DNA from: Streptomyces scopuliridis RB72
GTDB lineage: Bacteria > Actinomycetota > Actinomycetes > Streptomycetales > Streptomycetaceae
Assembly: GCF_000718095.1 (NCBI RefSeq)
Contig: NZ_JOEI01000001.1
Location: forward strand, 1 to 64,000
Length of the DNA: 64,000 bases
Reading direction: 5' to 3'
Shown: positions 13,901-23,024 of the stretch, one piece after another
How the letters are laid out: every line of letters starts with the position of its first letter
How positions within the stretch are numbered: the first letter of the stretch is position 1
The notes under the pieces: generated by a model
Told to the model about the DNA's origin: nothing
Databases searched by the model: none
What the model saw: only the letters and a program-made list of their open reading frames with translations
Position numbers and translations under genes: made by a program

Positions 13901-16900
13901 CGGCTTCTTCGTCAACACCCTCGTGCTGCGCACCGACACCTCGGGCAACCCCACGTTCCGCGAACTGCTCGGCCGCGTCCGCGAGCGGGACCTCGCCGCC
14001 TACGCCCACCAGGACACCCCGTTCGAGCGGCTGGTCGAGGTGCTCAACCCGGCGCGGTCGCTGTCCCGGCACCCTCTCTTCCAGATCGCCCTGGCCTTCC
14101 AGAACCCCACCGAGGTCGGCCAGGAGGTGACCGGCCTCACCGTGGCCGCGCAGCCGCTCGGCATCGGCGGCTCCAAGTTCGACCTGTCGGTCAGTCTCAG
14201 CGACCGGCGGGCCGACGACGGCACCTGCCAGGGCATCGAGGGCCAGATCGTCTACCGCGCGGACCTGTTCGACGAGGAGACGGTCGCCACCCTCGTCGCC
14301 CGGCTCGTCCGGCTCCTCGACGCGGCCGTCACCGATCCCGACCGGCCGATCGGCGCGATCGGGCTCCTCGACGCCGCCGAGCGCGAGCGGACGGTGGTGA
14401 CCTGGAACGACACCGCCACCGAGGTGCCGAGCGTGACGCTCCCCGAGCTGTTCCAGGCCCAGGTCGCCCGTACCCCCGACGCGCCCGCGCTGGTCTTCCG
14501 CGGCGAGGAGATCTCGTACGCGGAACTCAACGCCCGCGCCAACCGGCTCGCCCGGTATCTCGTACGGCGCGGAGTGGGGCCCGAGCGGTTTGTCGCGGTC
14601 GCTCTTCCGCGGTCGGCCCGCCTGGTGGTGGCCCTGCTCGCCGTGCTCAAGGCGGGCGGCGCCTATGTGCCCGTCGACCCGGAGTACCCGGCCGAGCGGA
14701 TCGCGTTCATGCTGGCCGACACGGACCCGGCCCTGCTGCTCACCGACGCCGCGACGGCCGGTGAACTGCCGGACCTCGACGCGCCGCGCATCCTGCTGGA
14801 CGCCCCGGGCACCGACGAAGAGCTGACCGGCTTCGACGGCACCGGCGAAGAGGCGGCCGGTCTCGACGGCACCGGCGAAGAGGCGGCCGGTCTCGACGGC
14901 ACCGGCGAAGAGGACGCCGGTCTCGACGGCACCGATCTCACCGACGCCGACCGGCTGACACCGCTGCGTCTCGCCAACCCGGCCTACATCATCTACACCT
15001 CGGGATCCACCGGGCGGCCCAAGGGCGTGGTGGTGCAGCACACCTCGCTCACCGACTACCTCGTCTTCGCCGGAGGCGACTACGAAGGCATCCGCGGGAC
15101 GGCGCTGCTGCACTCGCCGATCTCCTTCGACCTGTCGGTGACCGCGACCTATGTGCCGCTGACCGTGGGCGGCACCGTCCATGTCGTCAGCGATCTGCAG
15201 GACCCCGAGCCCGGCACCGCGGCGGCGCTCCAGCAGCGGCCGTGCACCTTCCTCAAGGCCACGCCCAGCCATCTGCCGGTCCTGGGCGCGCTGCCGGGGG
15301 AGTTCTCGCCGGCCACCGAGCTGCTGCTCGGCGGAGAACTGCTGCTCGGTGAACTCGTCGACGAATGGCGCGAGAAGCACCCCGGCACCACCGTCCTCAA
15401 CATGTACGGGCCCACCGAGACGACGGTGAACTGCAGCGAGTACCGGATCGAGCCCGGCCAGGAGATCCCCCCGGGGCCGCTGCCCATCGGCGGCCCTATG
15501 GCGAACACCCAGTTCTATGTGCTCGACGCCCATCTGCAACTTGTACCGCAGGGGGCACCGGGAGAGCTGTATGTGGCGGGCAACTGCCTGGCCCGCGGCT
15601 ACCTGGGCCGCCCCGATATGACGGCCGCGCGGTTCGTCCCCAACCCGTTCGGCGCGCCCGGTTCCCGGATGTACCGCACGGGGGACGTGGTGCGGTGGAA
15701 CGCGGACGGCACGCTGTTCTTCCTGCGGCGCGTGGACGACCAGGTGAAGCTGCGCGGCTTCCGGATCGAACTCGGCGAGGTCGAGGCCGTCATCGACCGC
15801 CACCCGGCCGTCGCCAGGGCCGCGGTGATCGTACGTGAGGACCGCCCCGGCGATCAGCGCCTCGTCGCCTACGTGGTCCCCGAGCCGGGCGGTGTACTCC
15901 CGCCCACCGCCGAACTGCGGCAGTACGTCGGCGCCGACCTGCCCGAGTACATGGTCCCGGCGGCGTTCGTCCCGCTCGACGCCCTGCCGCTGACGCCCAA
16001 CCGCAAACTCGACCGTGGGGCCCTGCCCGCCCCCGACCTCGGAGCGGGCACCGGTGGCCGGCCGCCGCGCACCCGCCAGGAGCGGCTGCTGTGCGAGCTG
16101 TTCGCCGAAGTCCTCGGGGTTCCCCGGGTGAGCGTCGACGACGGCTTCTTCGACCTCGGGGGCCACTCGCTGCTGGCCACCCGCCTGATCAGCAGGGTGC
16201 GTTCGACCTTCGGCGTGGACATCGCCCTCCGTACCCTGTTCGAGGCACCCACCGCGGCCGAGCTCGCTGAACGGCTCGACGCGGAAGGCGGCGAAGGGGA
16301 TGACGCCCAGGGCGCGTTCGAGGTCCTGCTGCCCCTGCGCCGCGGCGGAAACCGCCCCCCGTTGTTCTGTGTGCATCCCGCCAGCGGCTTCAGCTGGTCG
16401 TACGCCGGGCTCATGCGCCATCTCGGCCCCGACCATCCGATCTACGGGCTCCAGTCCCGGGGCATCGCGGAACCGGGTGAACTGCCCACGACGGTCGAGG
16501 AGATCGCCGCCGACTACCTCAGGCAGATGCGTACGGTGCAGCCCACCGGCCCGTATCTGCTCCTCGGCTGGTCCTTCGGCGGACTCGTGGCCCACGCCAT
16601 CGCCGAGCGGCTCCAGCGGGAGGGCGAGAAGGTGGCCCTCCTCGCCATGCTCGACTCCTTCCCGAGGCCGCGGGGAGAGTCCATGGACGCCGTCCTCTCC
16701 CAGCGGGAGTTCCTCGCCGGGATGCTCGACCTCGCCGGATACCACCGGGAGAGCCAGGGCGGGGAGCCGCTGGAGTTCGCCCGCGTCACAGAGATCCTCC
16801 GGCAGCAGGACGGAGTGCTCGGCTCCCTGGAGGAACGGCATGTGGCCGCGCTCTACGAGGTCTTCGAGAACAACTCGCGGATCGCGCGCGGTCATGTGCC

Positions 16901-17105
16901 CGGGACGTACGTCGGCGACGTCCTCTTCTTCGAGGCCGTACTCGGCAAGCCCGCGGACGCGCCGGGACCCCAGGTGTGGGCGCCGTACCTGGAGGGCTCC
17001 CTCGACAGCCACCCCATCGAGTCCACCCATGACGACCTGACCCAGCCGGGCCCGCTGGCCGAGATCGGCAGGATCCTCGCCGGCCGGCTCCGCGACCTCG
17101 CCTGA
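1986..17105 (+). CDS. Four-module NRPS: C-A-PCP-E / C-A-PCP / C-A-PCP / C-A-PCP-TE
   Basis: This terminal NRPS has about 5039 residues. The GTG at 1986 is chosen because it overlaps the previous stop and begins just before [11 protein letters not shown], a C-domain N-terminus. Module 1: C (HHILLDGW ~145), A (A3 motif ~636), PCP (GGDS ~1015), E (HHLLVDG ~1204). Module 2: C (~1561, HHILLDGW ~1697), A (~2165), PCP (GGHS ~2553). Module 3: C (HHIAGDG ~2737), A (~3226), PCP (~3624). Module 4: C (HHIASDG ~3814), A (~4337), PCP (~4725), TE (GWSFGG ~4861, LDSF, STHDDL). Pocket residues read by hand against GrsA: A1 DALLIGAVA (hydrophobic), A2 DAYWWGGTF (valine-type), A3 DIWEMTADD (acidic, could suit a basic residue), A4 DLTKLGMVN (Asp/Asn-like). 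C1 and C2 follow E domains and should be DCL; C3 and C4 have the LCL look (LWFLNR). The TE implies release or cyclization here. Substrate calls are inference. Confidence 0.95.
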   Translation: MSQSAVEDILPLSPLQEGFLFHAVYDDQAPDVYTMQFAFELVGRVDAEALRTAAEILLRRHANLRAGFRRRKTGEAVQVIRRTVELPWDVRDLSGLGEDERTAALAGILADEKARRFDPAAPPLVRFVLVRLADDRFRLVLTNHHILLDGWSMPLLAQELFALYTNGGSESELPRVTPYRDYLAWLAGRDREAARAAWKEALAGLAEPTLLAPGAMGGERAAVTPRRVIRELPAELTASLARFARARGLTLNTLVQGAWAVLLGRLTGRQDVVFGATVSGRPPEIPGVETMVGLFINTLPVRVELRPGEPFVQLLTRLQDEQSRLMEHQHLGLREVRRLAGAGEMFDTLTVFENYPLDPAGLEPLGDGVRIGGVEVNDATHYPVTLAVIPGDRLTLRVDHRPDLVGADAAEQLTARLVRLLETAVTAPDRPVATIDVLDSAERERVLVEWNATGREVPSVTLTELIEEQTARTPGNDAVVFDGGALSYAGLGARANRLAHLLIQRGIGPEHLVALALPRSADTVVAALAVLKSGAAYLPVDPDYPAERIRFMLGDARPELVITTEAATRETDSPEIVAPGASSSDATGTHAADTTARLVLDSPGTAAQLAGSPDTNPTDADRTTPLRPPHPAYVIYTSGSTGTPKGVVVSHAGLPSFCAAAVEGFAVAPDSRVLQFASPSFDAAVLELGMALTAGAALVVPPPGPLAGEALADVLAGQRVSHALIPPAALASVPTTTALPGFGSLIVGGDACSADLVARWSPGRRMVNAYGPTESTVAATMSGPLAGAGTPPIGRPVFNTQALVLDAGLRPVPVGVAGELYIAGEGLARGYLRRPGLTAERFVAHPFGAPGTRMYRTGDVVRWRADGALEYVGRADEQVKIRGFRVETGEIETVLARHPGVDRVAVTAREDTPGVKRLVAYVVGDADHAALREQVAAALPEYMVPAAFVALPALPLTPNGKLDRKALPAPDYGTVTTGRGPANPREEALCAVFADVLGLPRVGVDDSFFDLGGDSIVSIQLVSRARKAGLVFTPRDVFQHRTVAALAALAAPVERSAQRAPDDSGIGVVPLTPIVHWLRERGGPVDSFHQSMLIRTPAGLDEEQLTQGLQTVLDHHDALRLRLTRAGGIVWGLEVAPRGALDAAGCLTRVDATGLRGAALRCVVAGHGGTEQARLSPEAGAMVRAVWFDAGPHDSGRLLLVLHHLLVDGVSWRILLPDLAAACQAAMEGTRAELEPVGTSLRGWAEQLTALAQHPARLEELPLWASILDAPDPVLGDRALDRARDTVETVRHISLTLPPERTEPLLTTVPAAFHGGVNDVLLTGLALAVADWRRRRNGGEAAPLLVDLEGHGREDVVGGSDLSRTVGWFTDLHPVRLDPRVRDWAEVWAGGPEAGRALKQIKEQLRALPDNGIGYGLLRYLNPQTGPALAGLRTPQIGFNYLGRFPAAPKENGDWAVAPEADGLGGGVDPDMPVPHALEVNALTQDHTDGPRLTATLSWPGDLLSEQDAQDLAETWFRALDALAAHAGAPAAGGHTPSDLPLVSLTQAEIDTVERARPGLADLLPLSSLQKGLFFHALYDERAADVYTVQLLLDVEGPLDTDALKRAARVLLERHANLRAGFWHHGLPEPVQFVPREVPLPWFEHDLSGTADAARDGEMERLLTEDRARRFDLTAPPLLRFTVIRLGAGRCRLVLTNHHILLDGWSTPLLARELFTLYARQGSDAGLPRVTPYREYLAWLADQDRRAAHEAWKQALDGAEPTLLAPVDPGRAAAVPETVTVDLTEALTTALTERARGLGLTMNTLVQGAWAVLLGRLTGRQDVVFGTTVSGRPPEIAGIESMVGLFINTLPVRVELRPEESPASLLTRLQDQQSRLAEHQYVGLTDIQGITGTGELFDTLNVFENYPLDPATMELPGTGLNVLGIDGRDATHYPLTLVALPGRALELRLHYRPDALDRDAVEGIGDRLLRLLELVTTDPHRRLGRIEVLTGEERARLLTEWNGAVRPDSGTAGSVQRRFAEQAARTPDAVALCGSDGRQVTYRELDVLANRLAHRLIACGVGPESRVAVMQERSVELVASILAVLKAGGAYVPLDARYPRARLRLIVEQTDATVLLTDPAMLDDARGFPHDARVLVIDDDLARAAEPGTDPGVDSHHEQLAYVMYTSGSTGTPKGVAVTHHDVLSLASDGCWDTGNHERVLLHSPQAFDASTYELWVPLLRGGQLVVAPPGELDVHDLARVVVERQVTGLWLTAGLFRILAEERPECFAGVREVWSGGDVVPAPMVRRVLDACPTTVVADGYGPTETTTFATHHLMRAEDTVPGTVPIGTPLDNMRLYVLDDGLALTLPGVAGELYIAGAGLARGYLGRPGLTAERFVADPFGPAGARMYRTGDLVRWTGEGVLEFVGRADEQVKVRGFRIELGEIEAVLARHPGLAQVAVIVREDRPGDKRLVAYTVAEIRTDAPDASALRDHAGAALPEYMVPAAFVALDSLPVTANGKLDRQSLPAPDYAAASTRRAPRTPEERMLCEVFAEVLGVPEVGIDDSFFDLGGHSLLATRLVSRLRSAFGVELAVRGLFEAPTPARLVESIAGAARARTALRPVPRPELVPMSYGQHRLWFLNRLEGAASPYKIPIALRLRGRLDLPALRAALGDVVERHESLRTVFRETGGTPHQVVLDASEATPAVTVAPLTEAELPGAMLEAVRPGFDLAVDPPLRATVFALGPDEHVLLLVLHHIAGDGWSMNPLARDFSVAYAARVRGEAPRQDPLPVQYADYSVWQREVLGEESDPDSPLSRQLAFWTTALAGLPDELELPSDRSRPAVAGYEGGTLLFRLEPELHQGLLALVRDNGASLFMVVQSALAALLTRLGAGTDIPLGSPIAGRTDEALDDLVGFFVNTLVLRTDTSGDPTFRELLGRVRDTDLAAYAHQDTPFERLVEVLNPARSMSRNPLFQVMLVLQNNSQADLALPGLTVDVETAGVHAAQFDLSFDLTERYGAAGEPDGLDGRFDYSTDLFERATAQRLLGCFVRLLEAAVAEPDRRVGQFDIVDPAERGRLLHDWNNTARDQDIPGVVERVREIAARRPEAVALVDDTGATSYATLVARASAVSRGLLAGGAGEGSIAAILSDRTARVPAAVLGVLGIGAAYVPLDPRAPLARSAGMLTDSGARWLLAAPEHLDRATELAAAAGGPVEILLLTDDADDADSELLPVAGGPDHLAYVIFTSGSTGRPKGAMVQRRGMVNHLLAKVEDLAMTQEDSVVANAPLTFDISVWQMLAGLVAGGRVRLVGDDTALDPQALFGRVAEEHVTVLEVVPSLLRTALDAWDAGAEPVGLPRLRWLMVTGEALPPDLCTRWFARYPGIPLVNAYGPTECSDDVTHAVIDSATPLGGVRVPIGSPIRNTRLYVLDDRLRPVPVGVPGELYVGGVGVGLGYLGDPGRTAIAFVPDPFAAADEPGCRLYRTGDRVRYLPDGQLEFLGRQDHQVKIRGQRIELGEVEAALRAVPGVTDAVVTVGTDPAGQSRLVGHVVGAVDPREVRARLAGALPEAMVPSALVLVEGALPLTPNGKVDRKALPAPDFADYGTGAPGRAPRTPQEEILCDVFAEVLGLPRVGPDDNFFDLGGHSLLATRLVNRIRSAFGVDLQVRALFETPTVAGLAASLGVFGSGRRAPAPVERPERVPLSFAQRRLWFLNRFDAETAAYNVPLALRLTGELNRDALRAALGDVVARHESLRTVFPETAGADADGSAHQRIVDAEAARPELPVTEIEEAALEERLTAEAARGFDLARELPLRARLFALRPDEHCLLLVMHHIASDGASAAPLARDLAAAYEARCAGSAPRWIPLRVQYADYSLWQRDVLGDESDPDSPISRQLDFWRGELAGLPDQLELPTDRPRPAVAGTAGGTVPVVIGPELHRRLVGLARENRASAFMVVQSALAALLTRLGAGTDIPLGSPIAGRTDEALDDLVGFFVNTLVLRTDTSGNPTFRELLGRVRERDLAAYAHQDTPFERLVEVLNPARSLSRHPLFQIALAFQNPTEVGQEVTGLTVAAQPLGIGGSKFDLSVSLSDRRADDGTCQGIEGQIVYRADLFDEETVATLVARLVRLLDAAVTDPDRPIGAIGLLDAAERERTVVTWNDTATEVPSVTLPELFQAQVARTPDAPALVFRGEEISYAELNARANRLARYLVRRGVGPERFVAVALPRSARLVVALLAVLKAGGAYVPVDPEYPAERIAFMLADTDPALLLTDAATAGELPDLDAPRILLDAPGTDEELTGFDGTGEEAAGLDGTGEEAAGLDGTGEEDAGLDGTDLTDADRLTPLRLANPAYIIYTSGSTGRPKGVVVQHTSLTDYLVFAGGDYEGIRGTALLHSPISFDLSVTATYVPLTVGGTVHVVSDLQDPEPGTAAALQQRPCTFLKATPSHLPVLGALPGEFSPATELLLGGELLLGELVDEWREKHPGTTVLNMYGPTETTVNCSEYRIEPGQEIPPGPLPIGGPMANTQFYVLDAHLQLVPQGAPGELYVAGNCLARGYLGRPDMTAARFVPNPFGAPGSRMYRTGDVVRWNADGTLFFLRRVDDQVKLRGFRIELGEVEAVIDRHPAVARAAVIVREDRPGDQRLVAYVVPEPGGVLPPTAELRQYVGADLPEYMVPAAFVPLDALPLTPNRKLDRGALPAPDLGAGTGGRPPRTRQERLLCELFAEVLGVPRVSVDDGFFDLGGHSLLATRLISRVRSTFGVDIALRTLFEAPTAAELAERLDAEGGEGDDAQGAFEVLLPLRRGGNRPPLFCVHPASGFSWSYAGLMRHLGPDHPIYGLQSRGIAEPGELPTTVEEIAADYLRQMRTVQPTGPYLLLGWSFGGLVAHAIAERLQREGEKVALLAMLDSFPRPRGESMDAVLSQREFLAGMLDLAGYHRESQGGEPLEFARVTEILRQQDGVLGSLEERHVAALYEVFENNSRIARGHVPGTYVGDVLFFEAVLGKPADAPGPQVWAPYLEGSLDSHPIESTHDDLTQPGPLAEIGRILAGRLRDLA
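10554..10835 (+). repeat. Intragenic near-identical repeat, copy in C domain of module 3
   Basis: This stretch encodes part of condensation domain 3 (from [20 protein letters not shown] through [13 protein letters not shown]). It is nearly identical in nucleotides, silent positions included, to 13785-14067 in condensation domain 4. Flanking parts of the two domains are clearly diverged, so the pattern suggests gene conversion. Confidence 0.8.
13785..14067 (+). repeat. Intragenic near-identical repeat, copy in C domain of module 4
   Basis: This is the partner of 10554-10835. The stretch from the TTCATGGTGGTGCAGTCCGC start to the GACGATCTGGTCGGCTTCTT part differs at only about one base, then a few scattered differences appear further on. 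Confidence 0.8.
14829..14948 (+). repeat. 30-bp tandem repeat (about 4 copies) inside the fourth A domain
   Basis: Four in-frame units of 10 codons read [30 protein letters not shown] and a degenerate [10 protein letters not shown]. They sit in the loop just before the phosphate-binding A3 motif of the module 4 A domain. The array looks like a minisatellite able to change length without breaking frame. Confidence 0.9.
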
Positions 17106-17139
17106 CCCGCTGCCCCCTGAACCGACAAGGAGAAGAGAC

Positions 17140-17361
17140 ATGAGCAACCCGTTCGAGGATGCGGACGCCACCTATCTGGTGCTGGTGAACGACGAGGGCC
17201 AGCACTCCCTGTGGCCGTCCTTCGCCGAGATCCCCGCCGGCTGGACAACCGTCCTCGGCCCCGACGCCCGGCAGGCGTGCCTCGACCACATCAATGAGAA
17301 CTGGACCGACATGCGTCCCAAGAGCCTCATCGACGCCATGGACGCCGCCTCGGCCTCCTGA
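17140..17361 (+). CDS. MbtH-like protein
   Basis: This 73-residue protein is a small chaperone-like partner that binds NRPS adenylation domains and supports their folding and activity. It shows the family pattern: NPFED at the N-terminus, [15 protein letters not shown], and the block W-x8[21 protein letters not shown]. Length is normal. The ATG follows a clear AGGAGAAG site (about 17128-17136) and lies 34 bp after the NRPS stop, so it is probably co-transcribed with the NRPS genes it serves. Confidence 0.97.
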   Translation: MSNPFEDADATYLVLVNDEGQHSLWPSFAEIPAGWTTVLGPDARQACLDHINENWTDMRPKSLIDAMDAASAS

Positions 17362-17412
17362 GGCCCGCCCTCCAGCCACCAGCCATCACACCGTCACACA
17401 CCACCGAACAAA

Positions 17413-17611
17413 CAGGAGAAGAACCATGTCCGAAGCGCGTGAACAGCACCTGGACGAGCTGCGCGAGATCGTCGCCGAGGTGCTTGAGGTCGAGCCCGAG
17501 GAGATCACCGAGACGGGTTCGTTCGTGGAGGAGCACGAGGCGGACTCGCTGCGGGCGATCGAGATCCTCGCCAGGATCGAGAAGAAGTACAAGATCGACA
17601 TTCCGCAGGCC
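17413..17611 (+). repeat. 199-bp near-identical repeat, copy 1 (RBS plus ACP start)
   Basis: This segment matches 21791-21989 with about three mismatches over 199 bp. It begins at the shared ribosome binding site (CAGGAGAAGAA) and ends exactly where both ACP reading frames lose homology. Silent sites are conserved too. Confidence 0.9.
17426..17609 (+). pseudogene. Acyl carrier protein, truncated at its C-terminus
   Basis: The first 61 residues are a type II ACP: a helix I region, then EEHEADSLRAIEILARIEKKYKI with the phosphopantetheine serine in the DSL motif. It should carry the growing acyl chain of the reducing type II PKS. After DIPQA the expected helix III/IV segment (about 20 residues) is absent and the DNA turns into the interior of an unrelated membrane protein gene. 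The ACP frame stays open by chance through that sequence into the next gene up to 19045, which would look like a 539-residue fusion; this is not believable as a protein. It is either a deletion or a misjoined assembly. The ribosome binding site CAGGAG at 17413 supports the ATG. Confidence 0.8.
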
Positions 17612-18041
17612 CTACTGGGCGGCCGGAGGAACGCTCGGCCTCGACACCCTGGGCGGCAAGATCCAGGACATGGCGAGAACCCGGGGATCCGGATTCATCG
17701 CCGTCGTGTGGATCACCGGTGCGCTGAAGGTCGCGGGCGCCGTGTTCTCCCTGGCCCTCGTCCAGTCGTGGGGCCGGATCTTCCCCCGCCCGCTCATGCT
17801 GCTCGCGGGCTGGGGAGGCTCGGTCGGGCTGACCCTCTACGGCGCCCTGCAGGTGGGGTCCCTGGCGCTGGTGGCCGCCGGCATCGTCACACCGGCCGAT
17901 CCCATCGAATGGAAGCCGCTGCTGTGGCGCCTGTTCGTCTGGGACCTGTCGTTCCTGGTGTGGGGCCTTCTGCTCCTCCTGGCCACCCGCCACTACGTCA
18001 AGAACCGCCCGCGGAGCGCAGAGAGAGTCGCAGAGAAGTGA
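17610..18041 (+). pseudogene. C-terminal fragment of a small DUF3995-like membrane protein
   Basis: Reading frame 3 gives YWAAGGTLGLDTLGG followed by two or three hydrophobic segments (GFIAVVWITGALKVAGAVFS; LMLLAGWGGSVGLTLYGALQ; LFVWDLSFLVWGLLLLL) and a basic tail. This pattern resembles the C-terminal part of small actinobacterial DUF3995 proteins, which normally start with another transmembrane helix. The N-terminus and start codon are missing because the sequence begins abruptly at the truncated ACP. Its stop TGA overlaps the GTG of the next gene (GTGA), so the intact gene was probably coupled to the diaminopropionate genes. Its function is unknown and the family assignment is from memory of the motif. 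Confidence 0.6.
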
Positions 18042-19045
18042 TCTACGACAACGCGCGAGATCTCGTCCTCGACCGTCTCTTCCTGCGGTTCGACGGACTC
18101 GTCCCCGACATCCGGCTGCTGCTCAAGATCGAGGGGTTCAATCCGGCCGGGTCGATCAAACTGAAGACCGCCATCGGCCTGGTCGAGGACGCGGAGCGGT
18201 GGAATCTGCTGAAGCCCGGCGGCCGCGTCATCGAATCGTCGTCGGGCAATCTCGGAGTGGCGCTGAGCTCGGTGTGCGCCGCCAAGGGATATCCGTTCAT
18301 CTGCGTCACCGACCCGAACACCTCACCGCAGAACGCCGCGTTGATCCGGGCGTTCGGCGGGGAGGTCGTGGTCGTCGACACGAAGGACGCCAACGGCGGA
18401 TATCTGCAGTCCCGGATCGACTACATCGGCGACCGGCTCCAGGAAGACCCCTCCCTGTTCTGGCCGAACCAGTACGCCAACGAGGCCAACTCCCGTATCC
18501 ACTACGACAGGACCGCCGCCGCCATCCTCGGCGAAGTGCCCGAGGTGGACTTCCTGTTCGTCGGCGCCGGCACCACCGGCACGCTGATGGGCTGCGCGGA
18601 CTTCTTCCGTGAGCACTCCCCGCGCACCCGGGTCGTCGCGGTGGACACGGCCGGCTCCGTCACCTTCGGCTTCCCGCCGGGCAAGCGGCATCTGCCCGGA
18701 CTCGGCACCAGCCGCAGACCGGAGCTGTGCGATCCCCAACTCGTCGACGAGGTCGTCATCGTCCCCGAGGCGGAAGCCGTACGGATGTGCCGCTCCGTCG
18801 CCAGGAGCCAGGGCATCGCCATGGGCGCGTCCACCGGCTCCGTCCTGGCCGCCGTTGCCCGCAAACGCGGTGAACTGCCCGCGGGATCCACCGTGGTCGC
18901 CATCGCCCCCGACAACGGCGACCGCTACCTCAACACCGTCTACGACGACGCCTGGGTCGTGGAGCGGTTCGGTCTGTCCGCCGTGGCCCCCCACGGGACG
19001 GACGACCGTCCGGACACAGACGGCTCGCTGCTTCTGAAAGGTTGA
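18038..19045 (+). CDS. SbnA-like PLP enzyme (2,3-diaminopropionate biosynthesis, step 1)
   Basis: This 335-residue fold-type II PLP enzyme is of the cysteine synthase family. The PLP lysine is in NPAGSIKLK near residue 35, followed by the SSSGNLG substrate loop and the glycine-rich phosphate loop VGAGTTGTL. In the SbnA family O-phosphoserine (or a related activated serine) and glutamate are joined into N-(amino-carboxyethyl)-glutamate. The pairing with an SbnB-like dehydrogenase directly downstream is the signature of L-2,3-diaminopropionate supply for siderophores and peptides. The GTG at 18038 is chosen because it overlaps the previous stop and because the homology begins there (YDNARDLVLDRLFLRF). 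The next gene starts 1 bp after the stop. Confidence 0.88.
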   Translation: MIYDNARDLVLDRLFLRFDGLVPDIRLLLKIEGFNPAGSIKLKTAIGLVEDAERWNLLKPGGRVIESSSGNLGVALSSVCAAKGYPFICVTDPNTSPQNAALIRAFGGEVVVVDTKDANGGYLQSRIDYIGDRLQEDPSLFWPNQYANEANSRIHYDRTAAAILGEVPEVDFLFVGAGTTGTLMGCADFFREHSPRTRVVAVDTAGSVTFGFPPGKRHLPGLGTSRRPELCDPQLVDEVVIVPEAEAVRMCRSVARSQGIAMGASTGSVLAAVARKRGELPAGSTVVAIAPDNGDRYLNTVYDDAWVVERFGLSAVAPHGTDDRPDTDGSLLLKG

Positions 19046-19046
19046 C

Positions 19047-20054
19047 ATGTTCGATTTCCACGTCGTCAGCGGCGAGACCGCCCGCCGGGTCATCGGCAGA
19101 TCGAGGACCCGGATCGTGGAGGAGGTGCGGGACACCTACCTCATCCACGACCGGGGTGACTCGGTCAATCCGAACAGCTACTTCCTGCGGTTCCCCGACA
19201 AGCCCGACAGCCGGATCATCGCCCTGCCCGCCTATCTGGGCGGCCGGTACAACACCGCCGGGATCAAGTGGATCGCCAGCTTCCCGGCCAACATCGAGCG
19301 CTCCGTACCGCGCGCCTCGGCCGTGCTGCTGCTCAACGACTACGAGACCGGCTACCCCTTCGCCTGCCTCGAAGCCTCCCAGATCAGCGCCGCCCGCACC
19401 GCGGCCTCGGCCGTCCTCGCGGCCGAGACGCTGACCGGCGGGCACACCGCACGGCGGCTCCTCGTGGTGGGCGCAGGCATCATCGCCCGCAATATCCTGG
19501 AGTTCTTCAAGGCGCGGGAATGGGCCATCGACGAGGTGCTGGTCCACGACCACCACCCGCGGTACGCCGAGTCCCTCGCGGACTTCACCACCGGCGAACT
19601 CGGCTACCGGGCGAGCAGCGCGCCCGACCGGGACGCCGCCGTCGCCGAAGCCGACCTGGTGGTGCTCGCCACGACCGCCGGGGAGCCCTACCTCACCCAG
19701 CCCGGCACCTTCGCCGCCGGGCAGACCGTCCTCAACATCTCGCTGCGGGACATCGGCCCGGAGATCATCGAGGGCGCGTACAACGTCCTGGACGACATCG
19801 GTCACTGCCTCACCGCGAACACCTCCCCGCACCTCGCGGAGCAGAAGTACGGCCACCGCGACTTCATCACGGGAACCCTCGCGGAGGTCATCCGCGGCGA
19901 CGTCCGGGTGCCCGGGGACCGGCCCGTCATCTTCTCGCCCTTCGGACTCGGCGTGCTCGATCTGGCCGTGGGCGCGCTCGTCCATCAGGCCGCCCTCGAC
20001 CAGGGGGAAGCCGTCTCCGTCGACGGATTCTTTGGCGAGACCACCCGCTGGTAG
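19047..20054 (+). CDS. SbnB-like dehydrogenase (ornithine cyclodeaminase family)
   Basis: This 335-residue protein is of the ornithine cyclodeaminase/mu-crystallin family. It has a Rossmann segment [17 protein letters not shown] near residues 134-150 and the family features [11 protein letters not shown] and [13 protein letters not shown]. SbnB-type members oxidatively split N-(amino-carboxyethyl)-glutamate into 2,3-diaminopropionate and 2-oxoglutarate using NAD. It sits 1 bp after the SbnA-like gene, and together they should make the diaminopropionate building block for the NRPS. Confidence 0.9.
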   Translation: MFDFHVVSGETARRVIGRSRTRIVEEVRDTYLIHDRGDSVNPNSYFLRFPDKPDSRIIALPAYLGGRYNTAGIKWIASFPANIERSVPRASAVLLLNDYETGYPFACLEASQISAARTAASAVLAAETLTGGHTARRLLVVGAGIIARNILEFFKAREWAIDEVLVHDHHPRYAESLADFTTGELGYRASSAPDRDAAVAEADLVVLATTAGEPYLTQPGTFAAGQTVLNISLRDIGPEIIEGAYNVLDDIGHCLTANTSPHLAEQKYGHRDFITGTLAEVIRGDVRVPGDRPVIFSPFGLGVLDLAVGALVHQAALDQGEAVSVDGFFGETTRW

Positions 20055-20115
20055 CTCCCGCCCGGCCCAGCGAACACACCACCCACTTCCGGACCCGAAG
20101 CATGAGGTAATTCCC

Positions 20116-20856
20116 ATGTCCACAGAACGTCGCGCCCTGGTCACCGGGGGCTCGCGCGGAATCGGCAGAAGCGTCGCCGTACGCCTGGCCCAGGACGGAA
20201 TGGACGTCGCATTCTGCTACCGCAGCGAGAAGGAGCGGGCGGAGGAGACCGCCGCGCTGATCCGCGAGCAGGGCGTGCGCTGCTTCCACGCGCCCTGCGA
20301 TGTCGCGGACTTCGAAGCCGTCCAGGGCTTCATCAAGGACGCCGAGGCCGAACTCGGCCCCCTCGACACCCTTGTCAACTCGGCCGGGATCGTCCGGGAC
20401 AACCCGCTGGTGCTCATGCCCGTGGAGGACTGGGGCGCCGTCATCGACGCCAGTCTGACCGGCACCTTCAACTTCTGCCGGTCGATGGCGTTCGGCTTCA
20501 TGAAGCGCAAGAAGGGCGTCATCGTCAACATCTCGTCGGTGGCGGGCGTCTACGGCAACAAGGCACAGACCAACTACTCCGCGGCCAAGGCCGGTATCAA
20601 CGGGATGAGCAGGTCGCTCGCCAAGGAACTGGCCCCGTACAACATGCGGGTCAATGTCGTCGCGCCCGGGTTCATCGAGACCGACATGACCGCCCGTCTC
20701 TCGGACAAGGTGCGCGAGCAGGCACTCGACCTGGTCCCGCTGCGCCGCTTCGGGCGCCCCGAGGACGTGGCCGAACTGGTGTCCTTCCTCGCCTCCGACC
20801 GTGCCGACTACATCACCGGCCAGGTCTTCCAGGTCGATGGCGGCATCGTCCTGTGA
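20116..20856 (+). CDS. 3-oxoacyl-ACP reductase (FabG-type SDR) of the reducing PKS
   Basis: This 246-residue SDR has the cofactor loop [10 protein letters not shown], the NSAG motif, catalytic Ser in NISSVAG, and [16 protein letters not shown] and the C-terminal [12 protein letters not shown] are typical of FabG. It should reduce 3-ketoacyl-ACP intermediates during assembly of the polyene/cinnamoyl-type chain. The ATG at 20116 follows GAGGTAATTCCC. Its TGA overlaps the GTG of the first dehydratase (GTGA), which points to coupled synthesis of reductase and dehydratase. Confidence 0.93.
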   Translation: MSTERRALVTGGSRGIGRSVAVRLAQDGMDVAFCYRSEKERAEETAALIREQGVRCFHAPCDVADFEAVQGFIKDAEAELGPLDTLVNSAGIVRDNPLVLMPVEDWGAVIDASLTGTFNFCRSMAFGFMKRKKGVIVNISSVAGVYGNKAQTNYSAAKAGINGMSRSLAKELAPYNMRVNVVAPGFIETDMTARLSDKVREQALDLVPLRRFGRPEDVAELVSFLASDRADYITGQVFQVDGGIVL

Positions 20857-21284
20857 GCCGCCGGTTCGCCGCCCCGCTGGACGCCGTCGACACCGCGGAC
20901 GGCGCCGTCAGCGCCGGCGGCACGCGGATCGAGGCGGTCAAACGGATCGTCGCCGACGACCCGTATCTCGGAGGCCACTACCCGGACTTCACGATCTACC
21001 CGGGTGTGTTCACCATCGAGTCCGTCCACCAGACCGTCCGGCGCTGGGCCGCCGAGCGGTACGGCCCGGGCACGGCCGTCGAGCTGACCTCGATCGCCTC
21101 CGTCAGCTTCGCGGCCCCGCTGCTCCCGGGGGACACGATGAGCATCGGCTGCGACATGACCAGCCAGGACGATCCGTCCTCGGTCCGCGTCAAGGCCCGC
21201 TGCCACCGCGCGGACGGCGCCCTCGCCGCCCGGATGACCCTCGGACTGCGTATCGACCGGGAGGGCGGACATGACGACGCTTGA
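20853..21284 (+). CDS. Hot-dog dehydratase subunit (FabA/FabZ-like) with catalytic histidine
   Basis: This 143-residue single hot-dog protein shows the FabZ-like active-site segment [17 protein letters not shown], with the histidine of the GHFP-type motif and a downstream acidic residue. It should dehydrate 3-hydroxyacyl-ACP to the enoyl form. It overlaps the ketoreductase gene before it by 4 bp and the second dehydratase gene after it by 14 bp. The two dehydratases probably form one heteromeric enzyme. Confidence 0.85.
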   Translation: MSRRFAAPLDAVDTADGAVSAGGTRIEAVKRIVADDPYLGGHYPDFTIYPGVFTIESVHQTVRRWAAERYGPGTAVELTSIASVSFAAPLLPGDTMSIGCDMTSQDDPSSVRVKARCHRADGALAARMTLGLRIDREGGHDDA

Positions 21285-21750
21285 GCACGCCGACATCCGC
21301 CGCATCCTGCCGCACCGCCACCCCGTACTGCTCGTCGACCGTGTCCTGGAGATCGAGCCCGGCGCGCGCATCGTCACCACGAAGGCCGTGACCGGAAGCG
21401 AGCCCTGCTACGCCGGTCTGGACGAGAACCTCCCCAGCGCCGCCTACGCCTACCCCGTCTCCCTGCTCGTCGAGTCGTTCGGGCAGAGCGGCGCCGTCCT
21501 GTGGCTGCACTCGGCGGCCCTGAAGGACGAACCCGTCGAGGGCACCCTCATCTTCGGCTCCGCCCGCGACGTGACGATCACGGGCAGCGCCTGCCCCGGT
21601 GATGTGCTCCGTCACATCGTCGAGATCGACCGGATCATCGGAGACAACGCCTTCATGCGGGGCGAGACCTGGGTGGGCGACGTCCGTATCGCCACCCTGG
21701 GCTCGGTACTCGCCGTCGTACGCGACGGGCTCGCCTCCGACGACTCGTGA
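21271..21750 (+). CDS. Hot-dog dehydratase partner (FabZ-like) lacking the catalytic histidine
   Basis: This 159-residue protein has the FabZ N-terminal signature ILPHRHPVLLVDRVLEI. The position of the GHFPxxPxxPGV motif reads GLDENLPSAAYAYPVS, so the histidine is missing, while the acidic residue of LLVESFGQSG is kept. It is probably the partner of the preceding histidine-bearing dehydratase, with the active site split over a heterodimer as proposed for other reducing type II PKS dehydratases. It is followed 53 bp later by the second ACP copy. Confidence 0.82.
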   Translation: MTTLEHADIRRILPHRHPVLLVDRVLEIEPGARIVTTKAVTGSEPCYAGLDENLPSAAYAYPVSLLVESFGQSGAVLWLHSAALKDEPVEGTLIFGSARDVTITGSACPGDVLRHIVEIDRIIGDNAFMRGETWVGDVRIATLGSVLAVVRDGLASDDS

Positions 21751-21790
21751 ACCCCCGAGCCGCTCACCGTCCCCACCATCCGCCATATCG

Positions 21791-21989
21791 CAGGAGAAGA
21801 AGCATGTCTGAAGCGCGTGAACAGCACCTGGACGAGCTGCGCGAGATCGTCGCCGAGGTGCTTGAGGTCGAGCCCGAGGAGATCACCGAAACGGGTTCGT
21901 TCGTGGAGGAGCACGAGGCGGACTCGCTGCGGGCGATCGAGATCCTCGCCAGGATCGAGAAGAAGTACAAGATCGACATTCCGCAGGCC
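21791..21989 (+). repeat. 199-bp near-identical repeat, copy 2 (RBS plus ACP start)
   Basis: This is the second copy of 17413-17611, with about three mismatches. Its 3' end coincides with the abrupt change from ACP to ketosynthase sequence. Confidence 0.9.
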
Positions 21990-23024
21990 AAGACCATGCT
22001 GCGCACCGTCTCGCCCGCCGACTGGGGCCGCACCAGCCTGTTCGCCGCCGCGGCCGCCCGGCTCGCCGTCGAGGACTCCGGCATCGACCAGGAGCTGCTG
22101 TCCGCGGCCGCCGCGGGCTCCAGCATCGGCACCACCAGCGGTGAGTCGCAGGTCATCGAGCAGCTGACCGCCGAGTGGGTCCACGAGGGCCTCTCCGGCA
22201 TCACCCCCGCCTACGCGGCGCAGGTGCCCGCGTCCCGGCTGGCCAACGCCGTCAACCAGGAGCTCGGCCTCAGCGGGGAGGCCGTGACGCTCTCCACCGC
22301 CTGCTCCGCGTCCAACTACGCGCTGGGCTACGCCTACGACCAGATCCTCACCGGCGACGCCGACTACATGATCGCCGGCGGGGCGGACTCGGTGTGCCGC
22401 TGGGCCCACGCCGGGTTCTACCGTCTCGGCGCGCTCACCGAGAAGGTCTGCTCCCCGTTCGACAAGGACCGCTCGGGCATCCTGACCGGCGAAGGCGGGG
22501 CCGCGCTCTTCCTGGAGACCCTGGAGTCGGCCACCGCGCGCGGCGCGCACATCTACGCCGAGGTGCTCGGTTACGGCCTCAACTGCGACGCCAACCACAT
22601 GGTCGCCCCCGACCCCGTCAGCATCGCCGAGTGCATGCGCCGGGCCCACCGCAACGCGGGCATCTCACCCGCCGACGTGGACTACATCTGCGCCCACGGC
22701 ACCGGAACCCCCGCCAACGACACGATGGAGGCCAAGGCCGTCGTCGAGGTCTTCGGCGAGCGCCCGCCGCCGATCAGCTCCATCAAGTCCATGCTCGGCC
22801 ACACCATGGGCGCGGCCAGCGGCTTCGGCGCCATCGCCTCCGCGCTCGCCCTGGACGAGGGCTTCCTGCCCCCGACCACCAACTACCGGACCCCGGACCC
22901 GGGAATGCCCGGAATCGACCCCGTGCCGAACGAGAGCCGTCCCGCGCGCCCCAAGGTCGTGCAGAACAACGGATTCGCCTTCGGCGGCAACAACGCCATC
23001 ACGATCCTCGGACAGGTCGCATGA
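21804..23024 (+). CDS. Truncated ACP fused in frame to a ketosynthase lacking its N-terminus
   Basis: Residues 1-62 are the same ACP start as at 17426 (DSL serine present) and lose homology after DIPQA. From residue 63 the frame is a KSalpha-type ketosynthase entered at roughly its 60th residue (SPADWGRTSLFAAAAARLAVEDSG). The catalytic Cys (STACSAS), first His (AHGTGT) and second His (LGHTMGA) are all present, and the C-terminus FGGNNAITIL is complete. An intact type II KS begins with a VVITG strand and about 60 more residues, which are missing here, as is the ACP C-terminus. The fusion is most simply a join of two partial genes with the intervening part lost. The KS should extend the acyl chain with the CLF that overlaps its stop (ATGA). 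Confidence 0.85.
   Translation: MSEAREQHLDELREIVAEVLEVEPEEITETGSFVEEHEADSLRAIEILARIEKKYKIDIPQAKTMLRTVSPADWGRTSLFAAAAARLAVEDSGIDQELLSAAAAGSSIGTTSGESQVIEQLTAEWVHEGLSGITPAYAAQVPASRLANAVNQELGLSGEAVTLSTACSASNYALGYAYDQILTGDADYMIAGGADSVCRWAHAGFYRLGALTEKVCSPFDKDRSGILTGEGGAALFLETLESATARGAHIYAEVLGYGLNCDANHMVAPDPVSIAECMRRAHRNAGISPADVDYICAHGTGTPANDTMEAKAVVEVFGERPPPISSIKSMLGHTMGAASGFGAIASALALDEGFLPPTTNYRTPDPGMPGIDPVPNESRPARPKVVQNNGFAFGGNNAITILGQVA

Noticed and set aside
14829..14948. CRISPR-like repeats
   Set aside because: The units are contiguous, in frame and without spacers; no CRISPR array or cas gene was seen anywhere in the window.
11319..17171. Very long open frames on the minus strand opposite the NRPS (also about 1611-4151 and 4266-7835)
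   Set aside because: High GC leaves few stops in antisense frames. Their translations are low-complexity, Gly/Arg/Gln-rich and lack domains, while the plus strand is a perfect NRPS.
17426..19045. A single 539-residue ACP-SbnA fusion protein
   Set aside because: The frame is open by chance, but the part between the ACP and the SbnA-like domain is out-of-frame membrane protein sequence, and SbnA has its own GTG start coupled to the previous stop.
21804..23024. A novel natural ACP-ketosynthase fusion
   Set aside because: Both partners are incomplete at the junction and the same ACP truncation occurs at 17609, so a broken join explains it better than a new architecture.
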